A stretch of 64,000 nucleotides of DNA from Lachnospiraceae bacterium (GTDB taxonomy: Bacteria > Bacillota > Clostridia > Lachnospirales > Lachnospiraceae), in contig LR698958.1 in NCBI GenBank assembly GCA_902381685.1, forward strand, positions 142,119 through 206,118. The letters run 5' to 3'. A program made the position numbers and the translations under genes. Of this stretch, positions 53,259 to 62,152 are shown piece after piece (the first letter of the stretch is position 1; each line of letters starts with the position of its first letter). The notes beneath the pieces were generated by a model, which did not search any database, was not told the DNA's origin, and saw nothing but the letters and a program-made list of their open reading frames with translations.

Positions 53259-54137
53259 ATGAATACGCCCAAATGTACTTTAGGCAATCCACAAAATACA
53301 ATAGAAATATTGCAGAAATATCAATTTTCTTTTCAAAAGAAATTTGGACAGAATTTTTTGATCGATACTCATGTTTTGGATAAAATCATCTCTTCCGCCG
53401 AGATTACAAAAGACGATTTTGTATTGGAAATCGGACCGGGAATTGGGACAATGACACAGTATCTCGCCTCTGCGGCAAGAGAAGTTGTCGCTGTTGAAAT
53501 CGACAAGGCGCTTATTCCAATCTTATCCGATACCTTGAGCGGATTTGATAATGTTACCATTATCAACAATGACGTATTAAAAGTAGATATAGGTGCTTTG
53601 GCACAGGAACATAACAACGGCAGACCGATCAAAGTCGTTGCAAATCTTCCATATTATATTACAACACCGATTATTATGGGATTATTTGAGAGCAACGTAC
53701 CAATTGAGAGTATTACGGTTATGGTACAAAAAGAAGTTGCAGAACGTATGCAGGTCGGACCGGGAACAAAAGATTACGGTGCATTATCGCTGGCCGTACA
53801 ATATTACGCGAAACCATACATTGTCGCAAATGTTCCGCCGAACTGTTTTATGCCAAGACCTAAAGTTGCCTCAGCGGTTATCCGTCTGGAACGACACAAA
53901 GAACCTCCGGTTTCCGTTGTGGACGAAAAGTTAATGTTTAAAATTATACGCGCGTCCTTTAACCAAAGAAGAAAAACATTAGCCAACGGGCTGAATAACT
54001 CTCCTGAAATTCATCTACCAAAAGATGTGATTACAGAGGCGATTAAAGAACTTGGAAAAGGGGCCGGCGTACGCGGAGAAGTTCTGACTTTACAGGAATT
54101 CGCCACATTAAGCGATAATATAAGCAAACGATTATAA
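53259..54137 (+). CDS. ksgA: 16S rRNA (adenine1518-N6/1519-N6) dimethyltransferase RsmA/KsgA
   Basis: Dimethylates two adjacent adenosines of helix 45 in 16S rRNA during small-subunit maturation. 292 residues: KKFGQNFLIDTHVLDKII at the start, SAM motif VLEIGPGIGTMTQYL near 60, VANLPYYITTPIIMGL with catalytic NLPY near 127, and the C-terminal domain with IIRASFNQRRKTLANGL. In most Firmicutes it follows metG-tatD-rnmV; here metG and tatD are 7-9 kb away beyond inserted DNA and rnmV is not seen. Confidence 0.95.
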   Translation: MNTPKCTLGNPQNTIEILQKYQFSFQKKFGQNFLIDTHVLDKIISSAEITKDDFVLEIGPGIGTMTQYLASAAREVVAVEIDKALIPILSDTLSGFDNVTIINNDVLKVDIGALAQEHNNGRPIKVVANLPYYITTPIIMGLFESNVPIESITVMVQKEVAERMQVGPGTKDYGALSLAVQYYAKPYIVANVPPNCFMPRPKVASAVIRLERHKEPPVSVVDEKLMFKIIRASFNQRRKTLANGLNNSPEIHLPKDVITEAIKELGKGAGVRGEVLTLQEFATLSDNISKRL

Positions 54138-54164
54138 TTTTCATTTCAGAAAGGAGATATGCTT

Positions 54165-54845
54165 ATGCAATACCAAATCAAAGGAGAAACTTTACCGGTT
54201 GTTATCTGTCATTTAGAGGCAGGGGAAAAAATGATTACAGAAAAAGGCTCAATGTCTTGGATGTCACCGAATATGCTTATGGAAACAGGCACAAACGGCG
54301 GTCTCGGAAAAGCATTCGGCAGAATGTTTTCCGGTGAATCTATGTTCCAAAATACTTACACCTCACAGGGTGGAAACGGAACAATCGCATTTGCTTCCAG
54401 TTTTCCGGGTTCTATAAAAGCATTTGAAATCAGTACGGGAAATGAAATGATTTTCCAGAAAAGCGCCTTTTTGGCAGCCGAAGCAGGCGTACAGCTTTCC
54501 GTTCATTTTCAGAAAAAATTAGGTTCCGGTCTGTTCGGCGGAGAAGGATTTATTTTACAGAGAGTATCCGGTCAGGGAACTATGTTCGCTGAATTTGACG
54601 GACATGTAATTGAATATGAATTACAACCGGGACAGCAGATTGTTGTGGACACAGGACATTTGGCTGCAATGACGCCTTCCTGCCAAATGGATATTAAAAC
54701 AATAAAAGGTGTAAAAAATATTGTGTTCGGAGGCGAAGGACTTTTCAATACAATTATTACCGGACCCGGTCGTGTATGGTTACAGACAATGCCGGCAAGC
54801 AATGTAGCGGGAGCATTAATTCCATACTTGCCAACAGGAAATTAA
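54165..54845 (+). CDS. AIM24/TIGR00266-family protein
   Basis: A 226-residue cytoplasmic beta-rich protein of the AIM24 family (TIGR00266), whose molecular role is unknown in bacteria. Characteristic segments: EKMITEKGSMSWMSPNMLM, GGNGTIAFASSFPGSIKAFE, FLAAEAGVQLSV, GGEGFILQRVSGQGTMF and PGRVWLQTMPASN. An ATG two codons upstream (54159) is too close to the AAGGAG site, so 54165 was chosen. Followed by a strong terminator. Co-transcription with ksgA is possible (gap 27 bases). Confidence 0.9.
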   Translation: MQYQIKGETLPVVICHLEAGEKMITEKGSMSWMSPNMLMETGTNGGLGKAFGRMFSGESMFQNTYTSQGGNGTIAFASSFPGSIKAFEISTGNEMIFQKSAFLAAEAGVQLSVHFQKKLGSGLFGGEGFILQRVSGQGTMFAEFDGHVIEYELQPGQQIVVDTGHLAAMTPSCQMDIKTIKGVKNIVFGGEGLFNTIITGPGRVWLQTMPASNVAGALIPYLPTGN

Positions 54846-54957
54846 ATCTTTCATATTTTGTTCAAATTTAAAACACAAAATATACACATTGCTCTTATAT
54901 ACTAAATTCAAAGTTAAGAAAAACTTTTTATAACTTTTCAATTTCTTTTTCATAATC

Positions 54958-54984
54958 AGCCGACATCTGAGATGTCGGCTTTTC
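54958..54984 (+). terminator. Terminator after the AIM24 gene
   Basis: A perfect stem (AGCCGACATCT and AGATGTCGGCT) followed by TTTT, about 110 bases past the stop codon. Confidence 0.85.
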
Positions 54985-55010
54985 CTCCGTTTGTCCCTAA
55001 TTTTTTACAC

Positions 55011-55205
55011 AGCGAAAAAGGTTGGTTTCTACTTTGTAGAAATCCAACCTTTTCGCTGACTAACATCAACATTTTATTTTGGGGTTAACATCTTGATGTT
55101 AGTTCATTATTTAAAGGAATGAGAGTAAAGTGTACACCTTAAGTTGTCCTCAAGGTGAAATTTTACTTTATGAGGGGGGGAGATAGTTGTTTATCAACTA
55201 TCTGA
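55011..55205 (-). ncRNA. Candidate small RNA, copy 1 (C-rich, structured)
   Basis: Read on the minus strand: -10-like TATACT (plus 55211-55216), then hairpin AGATAGTTG/CAACTATCT, an unpaired C7 run in TCTCCCCCCCTC, a second hairpin CACCTT/AAGGTG inside an AGTAAA/TTTACT-type clamp, CTCATTCCTTT, and at the end a long stem (55011-55057, AGCGAAAAAGG and complement, with T-rich descending arm). It matches an inverted copy at 63326-63447 over about 125 bases, including the promoter-like part. No open frame of note. Roughly 195 nt if transcribed. Confidence 0.6.
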
Positions 55206-55291
55206 CTCTTAGTATAAGGGAAAAATGTGTCTAAAATATGTTCAAGCTATAAAAGAAATAGAAATTTTATTAAGGAAAAATAAAGGAAGTG

Positions 55292-57037
55292 CTATTTTCC
55301 CTGCAAAACATACTTTCTCACTACGGAAAAAGGAGCCGGCCCAATATCCAGTATCTCCTTGTGAAACTGCTTTTGTGAAAAATCTTCCCCTTTTCTTCCT
55401 GCCACTTCTTTTTTTAACTCCAGAAATTCAACATATCCTACATAATACTTTAAATAATTTGCCGGAGTGGAAACAATTAGTTCATATATCTCCGCTATCG
55501 TTTCTTCTTCACGAATACCGTATTTTGAAAAAAATTTAACCGTATCCTGAAGAGACCAGCCGTCATAATGAATTCCAATGTCCGCCCGCGCATACAGTCC
55601 CAACAAAAGTGAATTATTTTTCTGTGCTAAAACTGCCTGTTTTTTTTCCAACGGAGTAAGGTAATAAGAACACATTTCCGCATAAGTTGCCCAGCCTTCC
55701 ACATATCCTCCGAAATTTAAAAGGCTACGGATAGGACTTGGATTTTGGGAAGCATAATATGTTGTCTGGTACAAATGTCCCGGATACCCCTCATGTGCCA
55801 GTGTTGTGTACAAATGTAATTTTTCCATATCATGGGAGCGGTTAATATAAATCACGTTTTTCTCCGTATTGTCAATACACGGAATCAAATAAAATGCAGG
55901 ACTTAAATAGGACTCCATATCTGTCGGAACAAATTTAATTTCTGTATCTACCTCCGGCGCTGCCGGGAAAACTTTTGTAATTTTTTTCTCCAAATCTTTT
56001 AAATAAGACTCCGGTGTATTATCCTGCAAAGAAAAAACAGTTGCTGACGCTTCCGTACTCACTCCTGTCTGACTGATTGCAAGCAAATCTTCCGTCATCT
56101 GTTTTTGAATTAAAGATTTCAATTCGGAAATTTTTCGAGAAGAACCGGTTTCTCTTTTCGCTATATATTGATAATACTTTTTCCCATCAGGAAAATGACA
56201 GACTCCTGTCATTTTTTCTCCTTTTCCTCTCATGCTTTTTAATTCCCGAATTAATTTCTCATAGGAAGGAAACACATGCTTTTGAATCATTTTTTCATTT
56301 TCTAAAAGATACTGTTTTCTTTCCTCCTGAGACAAAGAAGAAATCGTTTCAAGCCTGTTCTGAAATGTAGAATAGAGATAATGCCGTTTTCCCTGCGAAA
56401 CTACAGACTCACATTGTTCTATAACGGAATCTGCAACTTCATCAGAAAGAAAAAGCCCTTTTTCCGCTTTCTCCTTCTCAAAGTCAATAAGCGCGTCAAA
56501 ATAATCCGGCGTCGCTTCCAGCAACTGCAGATATGTATCTATATCTTCCTCTTTTGTAAATGAATATTCCGCCAACAAAACCGGAAGCTGCGCCTGTATG
56601 CCCGTAACTGCATTTAACGGCTCTTCGTAAAGAAGATAGTTACACCCTTCCTTCTGCAACTGTAAATAGGATTCCAATACGTCATATGTCAGTCGGTTTT
56701 CTTTGGATAACTTTCTGTACGGAAATTTCTTTAATATGCTTTCACAATTTTCCACGGACGCCATCGCAGATACCTTATCTGTCGAAAAACCGCCGTAAGT
56801 AACGGGAGTATTCAACACACCGTACTCTGCCGGATTTTGTAAAGTATAGTGCAGATTAATTGTATTTGCGGAAACCTCCTGCTGAAATAAGGATAATGTA
56901 AACTTTTCAAAAGTTTTATTGATGTCAATGGAACTTGGAATAAAATGATTTGCCAACAGCGAAACGGCTAGTAAGACGGCAAGGAGAAATGAAATATGAC
57001 GTGTTCGGTTCGATTTTTTTGTAAAAGAGAATTTCAT
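55292..57037 (-). CDS. DUF885-family zinc-peptidase-like lipoprotein or secreted protein
   Basis: A 581-residue protein of the DUF885 family, thought to be M3/M2-like metallopeptidases. The zinc signature LAHEGYPGHLYQTTYY (HExxH variant HEGYPGH) is near residue 375, followed by the ligand-bearing GYVEGWATYAEM. The N-terminus is basic with one hydrophobic helix (about 13-33, ISFLLAVLLAVSLLANHF), so it is exported or anchored. The start at 57037 gives MKFSFTKKSNR with GGGTGAA upstream; a longer frame begins at 57079. Substrate unknown. It converges on the AIM24 gene across the sRNA-like region. Confidence 0.85.
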   Translation of the reverse strand: MKFSFTKKSNRTRHISFLLAVLLAVSLLANHFIPSSIDINKTFEKFTLSLFQQEVSANTINLHYTLQNPAEYGVLNTPVTYGGFSTDKVSAMASVENCESILKKFPYRKLSKENRLTYDVLESYLQLQKEGCNYLLYEEPLNAVTGIQAQLPVLLAEYSFTKEEDIDTYLQLLEATPDYFDALIDFEKEKAEKGLFLSDEVADSVIEQCESVVSQGKRHYLYSTFQNRLETISSLSQEERKQYLLENEKMIQKHVFPSYEKLIRELKSMRGKGEKMTGVCHFPDGKKYYQYIAKRETGSSRKISELKSLIQKQMTEDLLAISQTGVSTEASATVFSLQDNTPESYLKDLEKKITKVFPAAPEVDTEIKFVPTDMESYLSPAFYLIPCIDNTEKNVIYINRSHDMEKLHLYTTLAHEGYPGHLYQTTYYASQNPSPIRSLLNFGGYVEGWATYAEMCSYYLTPLEKKQAVLAQKNNSLLLGLYARADIGIHYDGWSLQDTVKFFSKYGIREEETIAEIYELIVSTPANYLKYYVGYVEFLELKKEVAGRKGEDFSQKQFHKEILDIGPAPFSVVRKYVLQGK

Positions 57038-57101
57038 AAAATTCACCCTACTTTTTTTACAGTGTATGAAAAAAAGCAAGGTGTTATACTATCGAAATCT
57101 A

Positions 57102-57493
57102 TTATTTTACAATTTTTATTTTGAGCAGGTAATCTGCTTTTTTCTCCGCAAATGTTTTTCCACACTCATTTACATTGACCCATTTAAACGAAACATTGTT
57201 ATCTTTCGTAACATTGACGCAAAAATTCTGCACATTTGATGTTACGCCTTCTAACTTTTCGGGAACAGACACCTCTTTTTTGTTATAATTCGTAACATTT
57301 AATGTTACGTTTTCTTCCATACACCAAAAATGTGTCGGTTGATACTGTGGCAAACTTATTTCAAGTGTTTCATCTTTCGGTAACCTTGTTTGTCTTTCGG
57401 GAACTCTGTGTCTTTTTCCTTTTTACAACCGCTTAACAGACATACTGTTAGAACGAGTAAACTGCCGATTAAAATTTTCTTATTCTTTTTCAT
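57102..57493 (-). pseudogene. Small lipoprotein interrupted by a frameshift
   Basis: The 5' part (ATG 57493, GGAGG 8 bases upstream) encodes a lipoprotein signal MKKNKKILIGSLLVLTVC then LLSGCKKEKDTEFPKDKQG and ends early near 57356. A second frame, joined one base apart near 57395, continues LPKDETLEISLPQYQPTHFW and EENVTLNVTNYNKKEVSV to a stop at 57102. Joined, they give one protein of about 130 residues: a secreted beta-domain of unknown function. Either a real mutation or a single-base sequencing error. It overlaps the membrane protein gene upstream by 14 bases. Confidence 0.75.
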
Positions 57494-58172
57494 AACTTCT
57501 ACCTCCTTCTTTTTGCAATATAATCCAAAAGACGATAAAAAATATAACATAGGTAATCATACTAAGCATTGTAAAAGTTCGGCTATACTGCATTACGCTT
57601 TCCATTCCCAACATAATGTTCAAATTGATATTCCCACTTTCTGTTAAAGAATGTATATCTGTGTATGGTGCTAATGCTTGATATTTTGAATAGAAATAAA
57701 AGAAAGCAATAGCATAAATCCCTATTGTACCGCCCAATACACCTGCATATTTATTTAAAGATTTATCCCATACAAATTTTCTTTTTTGTAAAATACAAGA
57801 TAAAAATATCATTATCATGCTTCCAAACAATACTATTCCTATTTCCATTGCAAATGTTAAAAGGATTTGGTTATTTGTTCTCCCTACCATTAGTATAATG
57901 ATTGCATCTATTCCCATTTTTATACATGAAACAATCATGCCAAAGCCAAGACCATAAAGACCTATTTTAACCATACTTTCATTACTTCTGCTGTCCATTT
58001 TCCACGAAACATATAAAGAAGTTGAATAAAGTACCCACAATACAAGCGATAAAATAAAATGCAAATCAAAATGTCCCCACATCATATAAGGTATACCGAC
58101 CAACCATTTTGAAATTATTCCGAACAATATTGTTGATATGGTTACAATTGTTAAACTTCTTTTCTCTTGCAT
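57480..58172 (-). CDS. Six-helix membrane protein, function unknown
   Basis: A 230-residue polytopic protein with about six hydrophobic segments (near 8-28, 38-58, 72-95, 103-125, 143-162 and 200-222), e.g. LHFILSLVLWVLYSTSLYVS and FAMEIGIVLFGSMIMIFLSC. No catalytic or transport motif is recognised. The AGGAGG site precedes MQEKRS. The lipoprotein frame starts within its last codons, so the two probably act together at the membrane. It is bounded by an IS element upstream, and base composition is more AT-rich than the core genes, suggesting accessory DNA. Confidence 0.7.
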   Translation of the reverse strand: MQEKRSLTIVTISTILFGIISKWLVGIPYMMWGHFDLHFILSLVLWVLYSTSLYVSWKMDSRSNESMVKIGLYGLGFGMIVSCIKMGIDAIIILMVGRTNNQILLTFAMEIGIVLFGSMIMIFLSCILQKRKFVWDKSLNKYAGVLGGTIGIYAIAFFYFYSKYQALAPYTDIHSLTESGNINLNIMLGMESVMQYSRTFTMLSMITYVIFFIVFWIILQKEGGRSYEKE

Positions 58173-58297
58173 TTATCATACCTCCTTTATATCCTTATTT
58201 CATCATTCCTTTTACCCTTTAAACCCAAATCACTCATAAAAATATTTTTATACCCATATTATACCAATTACGTATATCCGGCACAATAAAAATCAAT

Positions 58298-58326
58298 CTA
58301 TCCCTGCCTGATTAATCCCGAATCAT
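58298..58326 (+). repeat. 29-bp direct repeat flanking the IS, left copy
   Basis: Begins CTATCCCTGCCTGATTAATC and is identical over 29 bases to 59891-59919. The element lies exactly between the two copies, so they are read as a long target-site duplication. Confidence 0.85.
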
Positions 58327-58366
58327 GTCAACCATTTTTGATTATGTCCTAAAAATTTTTTATGAT

Positions 58367-58388
58367 ATGCACCGGTTTCCCGGTGCAT
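58367..58388 (-). terminator. Terminator of the IS transposase
   Basis: A 9-bp stem (ATGCACCGG with CCGGTGCAT), four bases past the stop at 58392. On the minus strand it is followed by ATCATAAAAAATTTTT. Confidence 0.65.
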
Positions 58389-58391
58389 ATT

Positions 58392-59762
58392 TTAGCATAT
58401 AAGCATAGTTTCTGTTATCTTATGATTTTTGAACTGAAGAAAAGTAGACATTCTCCATGGGTGCTTTGGCGATGGTAGATTCCGCTTTCGTGGTTTTTCC
58501 TTCAAAGGCTGGAGGTCAAAATTTTTTGAAAGGGGTTCATGTAACGGCACAACTTCCAGTTCATAAATCTTATTATTTACAGAAAACAGTAATCTCTTAT
58601 CAAAGGTCTGTATAACCAATCCCTTTGTGCCTTTATGGTAATGCACCTGTATTCCGCATTCGTTAATTGTTTTATAGTACTGTTTTTGAAATTTAATACA
58701 ATGCCCACAGTCAACAGTTCGTTCTGTTAAGACTGCAAGAATCTGATTGATTGTTTCACAATCGGGTTGCTTTTCAAATACAGATTTGTTATTGTTGATA
58801 GGAAGAGCGAATTTCGCGTTATATTCCTTTATGTAGGAGTTTAGGAATATATTTGCTTCGCTGATGGTTGTGATGCCTGCCAGACGTAATGCGATTGGCA
58901 GGCGTTGCTGTAAAGTTTGAAAAGCCCTTTCTACACGCCCTTTTGCCTGAGCAATACTTGTTGTTTTTATTTCTACGCCCAATTGCTTACAGGCGTAACT
59001 AAACTGGGTGTAAGTATCCAATTCTGTTTTATTCATTTTTTTATTCCGGTATTCAAAAACAGTTCTTCTATCCGTATAAAACATAGCAGGAATTCCATAA
59101 GTAGTAAGGATCTGATGGAATACGTTATAATAACCATTTAAGGATTCCTGTTCATCAAAAAAGGCACCAACAATACGGCTGGTAGAATCATCAATGGCGA
59201 TATGAAGATTTGTTTTTGCATTGCCAAACCAAAGATGAACGGAAGCATCCATCTGAAGCATTTCACCAAAGTAGACACATCTTGGACGTCTGGAGTGAGG
59301 GGTTTCCACTGTAACGATAGCAGCCTGAAGTTCATCTTGTTTTTTCTTTGTAGAAACATACTTTTGTTGTGTACGAAGTTCTTTTGCTAAGCGTTTGCGG
59401 ACTGTTTTGGTAGTTCTGGGTGAAGGAATAAAGTTTTCATACATAATCTTTGTAAGAGCAGAAGGAGAGATAAAAATCCCGTCATTTTTTGCAAGCAGTT
59501 CACAGGCGTAAGTAAATGTAGCGTCATAGTACTTGTTGTTGTATAGAGTTAAGATTTCCAGTTTTTGAGATTCTGTAAAAGAATGTAGAGGTTTTCTGCC
59601 TCTGTTACCATGAATAAAGGCAGCCTTACCATTCTGTTTGTATTTTTGAATTAATCGATTGATGTGCCTTGTAGTACAACCGAGTTTCAAAGCCGCAGCC
59701 TTTTTGTTACCATTATGGTCTACTAGTGACTTAATCACTTCATACTTAAGTTGTTCATTCAT
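58392..59762 (-). CDS. IS1202/ISNCY-type DDE transposase
   Basis: A 456-residue transposase. N-terminal helix-turn-helix (NGNKKAAALKLGCTTRHINRL, about 18-38), a second HTH region, and an rve-type integrase core with Asp in MLQMDASVHLWFG, Asp in AMFYTDRRTVFEY and Glu in KGRVERAFQTLQQRLP. The QMDAS-H-WFG signature is typical of ISNCY/IS1202 enzymes. Start chosen at 59762 (MNEQLKYEVIK) with GGGTGG upstream; a longer frame reaches 59822. The frame is intact, so the element may still be active. Confidence 0.88.
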   Translation of the reverse strand: MNEQLKYEVIKSLVDHNGNKKAAALKLGCTTRHINRLIQKYKQNGKAAFIHGNRGRKPLHSFTESQKLEILTLYNNKYYDATFTYACELLAKNDGIFISPSALTKIMYENFIPSPRTTKTVRKRLAKELRTQQKYVSTKKKQDELQAAIVTVETPHSRRPRCVYFGEMLQMDASVHLWFGNAKTNLHIAIDDSTSRIVGAFFDEQESLNGYYNVFHQILTTYGIPAMFYTDRRTVFEYRNKKMNKTELDTYTQFSYACKQLGVEIKTTSIAQAKGRVERAFQTLQQRLPIALRLAGITTISEANIFLNSYIKEYNAKFALPINNNKSVFEKQPDCETINQILAVLTERTVDCGHCIKFQKQYYKTINECGIQVHYHKGTKGLVIQTFDKRLLFSVNNKIYELEVVPLHEPLSKNFDLQPLKEKPRKRNLPSPKHPWRMSTFLQFKNHKITETMLIC

Positions 59763-59890
59763 TCTTAAATCCACCCTTTTCAATCTGTGTATACCTCTTT
59801 CTATAGTGTGAGGTTTTATCATACACCATATTTATCACTTGGGACATAATCAAAAGTGATATATAAGGACTTTATCAAAAATGGTTTATA

Positions 59891-59919
59891 CTATCCCTGC
59901 CTGATTAATCCCGAATCAT
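59891..59919 (+). repeat. 29-bp direct repeat flanking the IS, right copy
   Basis: Identical to 58298-58326. Its last base is the first T of the metG -35 hexamer (TTGACA, 59919-59924). Confidence 0.85.
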
Positions 59920-59947
59920 TGACAAAAAAGCAGGTCTATGTTACGAT
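59919..59947 (+). promoter_or_regulatory. Promoter of the metG T-box transcript
   Basis: TTGACA (59919-59924), 17 bases, TACGAT (59942-59947). It directly follows the IS and its direct repeat. Confidence 0.7.
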
Positions 59948-59959
59948 TTTTACAGATAT

Positions 59960-60230
59960 AACGAAAACGCAGTGATGAAAAGAGTAAGTTTCCGGAAACT
60001 TTACAGAGAATTCCCGATATGCTGAGAGGGATAAGTGAAAAGAAACCGAACATGGCTTCTGAGCGGTGTACTGAGCAAATACTGTTTGTAAGGTATAATG
60101 GGTTCGCCCTTTACAGCGAGCGGGTATGGATTCGTACCCATCGAGGTTTCTGTCGCGAGACAGAGATAAACAGAAGTGGTAACACGGGTAATGCTCGTCT
60201 TCTCTAGGATTTGGAGAAGGCGATTTTTTT
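59960..60230 (+). promoter_or_regulatory. T-box leader, methionine specific (metG)
   Basis: Stem I begins AACGCAGTGATGAAAAGAG. The specifier region GAAC-ATG-GCTTCTGAGC places AUG at 60052-60054. The T-box core AGTGGTAACACGGG is at 60175-60188. The terminator stem TCGTCTTCTC/GAGAAGGCGA (60195-60223) is followed by seven T. Uncharged tRNA-Met would switch it to antitermination. Confidence 0.93.
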
Positions 60231-60256
60231 CGTTTAAAAACAAAAGGAGAGAGATT

Positions 60257-62152
60257 ATGGAAAACAAAAAATTTTATATGACAACGGCCATTGCCTACAC
60301 ATCAGGCAAGCCACATATTGGAAACACATATGAATTTGTTCTTGCAGATGCAATTGCAAGATACAAAAGAAGTCAGGGATATGATGTATTCTTCCAGACA
60401 GGAACGGACGAACACGGACAGAAAATTGAATTAAAAGCGGAAGAAGCAGGCGTATCTCCAAAAGAATTTGTTGACGGCGTTGCCGCTCAGGTAAAAGAAA
60501 TCGCAGATATGATGAACACTTCTTATGATAAGTTTATCCGTACAACTGATGAGTATCACGAAAAACAGGTACAGAAAATTTTCAAAAAATTATACGATCA
60601 GGGAGACATTTACAAAGGACACTACGAAGGAATGTACTGTACGCCTTGCGAATCATTTTTCACGGAATCACAGTTAGTAGACGGAAAATGTCCTGACTGC
60701 GGACGTAAAGTACAACCGGCTCAAGAAGAAGCTTACTTCTTCAAAATGAGTAAATATGCTGACCGTCTTATCGAGCATATCAACACACACCCTGAATTTA
60801 TTCAGCCGGTATCCCGCAAAAATGAAATGATGAACAACTTCTTATTGCCGGGATTACAGGATTTATGCGTATCAAGAACATCTTTCAAATGGGGGATCCC
60901 TGTTGATTTTGATCCCAAACACGTTGTATACGTTTGGCTTGACGCATTAACAAACTATATCACCGGAATCGGATATGACTGTGACGGAGAAAACAACGAG
61001 TTCTTCAACAAAAACTGGCCTGCTGATTTACATTTAATCGGAAAAGACATTATCCGTTTCCACACAATCTACTGGCCAATCTTCTTAATGGCATTAGACC
61101 TTCCGCTTCCGAAACAGATTTTCGGACACCCATGGTTATTACAGGGCGATGGAAAAATGAGTAAATCTAAAGGAAACGTTATCTATGCGGACGAACTTGT
61201 AAATATGTTTGGCGTAGACGCTGTGCGTTACTTCGTTCTTCATGAAATGCCATTTGAAAATGACGGTGTTATCACATGGGAATTAATGGTAGAGCGCATG
61301 AACTCAGATTTAGCAAACACATTAGGAAACCTTGTCAACAGAACAATTTCCATGACAAACAAATATTTTGGCGGAAATGTAACAGACAAAGGCGTAACTG
61401 AAGAAGTGGACGCTGACTTAAGAGCAATAACAGAAAACACGCCAAAAGCAGTGGACGAAAAAATGGATAAACTCCGTGTGGCAGACGCTATCACTGAAAT
61501 CTTCAACTTATTCAAACGCTGCAACAAATATATTGACGAAACAATGCCATGGGCTTTAGCAAAAGAAGATGACAAAAAAGACAGACTGGAAACTGTACTT
61601 TACAACTTAATCCAGAGCATCTCCGCAGGTGCTGAATTACTCTCTTCTTTCATGCCGGAAACAGCAGAAAAAATCCTTGCACAGTTAAACGGCGGAAATG
61701 TAACAGACAAACCGGAAATCTTATTCCAGAGATTAGATTTGGAAGAAGTTATGAAAAAAGTAGAGGAACTTCACCCGCCTGTACAGGAAGAAAAAGGAGA
61801 TGATGTGATTGACATCGAACCAAAAGAAGAAATCACATTTGATGACTTTATGAAATTGCAATTCCAGGTTGGTGAAATCATTGCCTGCGAAGAAGTCAAA
61901 AAGTCAAAGAAATTACTTTGCTCTCAGGTAAAAATCGGAAGTCAGGTAAAACAGATTGTTTCAGGAATCAAGGCACATTATACTGCCGAAGAAATGGTTG
62001 GCAAAAAAGTTATGGTACTGGTCAACTTAAAACCTGCCAAATTAGCGGGCGTATTATCTGAAGGTATGTTATTATGTGCAGAAGATGCTGAAGGAAATCT
62101 TGCATTAATGACACCGGAGAAAACGATGCCGGCCGGCGCGGAGATTTGTTAA
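60257..62152 (+). CDS. metG: Methionyl-tRNA synthetase with C-terminal tRNA-binding domain
   Basis: Charges elongator and initiator tRNA-Met. 631 residues from ATG 60257 (AGGAGAGAG upstream; a 27-codon upstream extension lies in the T-box terminator and is spurious). Class I motifs TTAIAYTSGKPHIGNTYEF (HIGH variant HIGN) and KMSKSKGNVIYADEL, with the zinc knuckle CTPCE...CPDCGRKV near 126-148. Residues about 525-631 are an EMAPII-like tRNA-binding dimerisation domain (FDDFMKLQFQVGEIIACEEV). Followed by tatD in the conserved order. Confidence 0.97.
   Translation: MENKKFYMTTAIAYTSGKPHIGNTYEFVLADAIARYKRSQGYDVFFQTGTDEHGQKIELKAEEAGVSPKEFVDGVAAQVKEIADMMNTSYDKFIRTTDEYHEKQVQKIFKKLYDQGDIYKGHYEGMYCTPCESFFTESQLVDGKCPDCGRKVQPAQEEAYFFKMSKYADRLIEHINTHPEFIQPVSRKNEMMNNFLLPGLQDLCVSRTSFKWGIPVDFDPKHVVYVWLDALTNYITGIGYDCDGENNEFFNKNWPADLHLIGKDIIRFHTIYWPIFLMALDLPLPKQIFGHPWLLQGDGKMSKSKGNVIYADELVNMFGVDAVRYFVLHEMPFENDGVITWELMVERMNSDLANTLGNLVNRTISMTNKYFGGNVTDKGVTEEVDADLRAITENTPKAVDEKMDKLRVADAITEIFNLFKRCNKYIDETMPWALAKEDDKKDRLETVLYNLIQSISAGAELLSSFMPETAEKILAQLNGGNVTDKPEILFQRLDLEEVMKKVEELHPPVQEEKGDDVIDIEPKEEITFDDFMKLQFQVGEIIACEEVKKSKKLLCSQVKIGSQVKQIVSGIKAHYTAEEMVGKKVMVLVNLKPAKLAGVLSEGMLLCAEDAEGNLALMTPEKTMPAGAEIC

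Larger units (their letters stand above)
58327..59890 (-). mobile_element. IS1202-like insertion sequence
   Basis: About 1564 bp with one transposase gene, bounded by imperfect inverted ends (left ACCATTTTTGATTATGTCCT, right complement ACCATTTTTGATAAAGTCCT) and a further subterminal copy at 59842-59856. A 29-bp perfect direct repeat flanks it. Target duplications of this unusual length are reported for the IS1202 group (formerly in ISNCY). A hairpin (58367-58388) inside the left end could stop the transposase transcript. Confidence 0.8.

Noticed and set aside
55011-55205. 6S RNA as identity of the C-rich element
   Set aside because: 6S RNA is one long rod with a central bubble whose ends pair; here separate local hairpins and an unpaired C-run are seen and the ends do not pair.
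55225-55539. 104-residue plus-strand frame antisense to the DUF885 gene end
   Set aside because: Shadow of a conserved gene, with no SD and no recognisable domain.
60019-60207. 62-residue plus-strand frame upstream of metG
   Set aside because: Lies in the methionine T-box leader.
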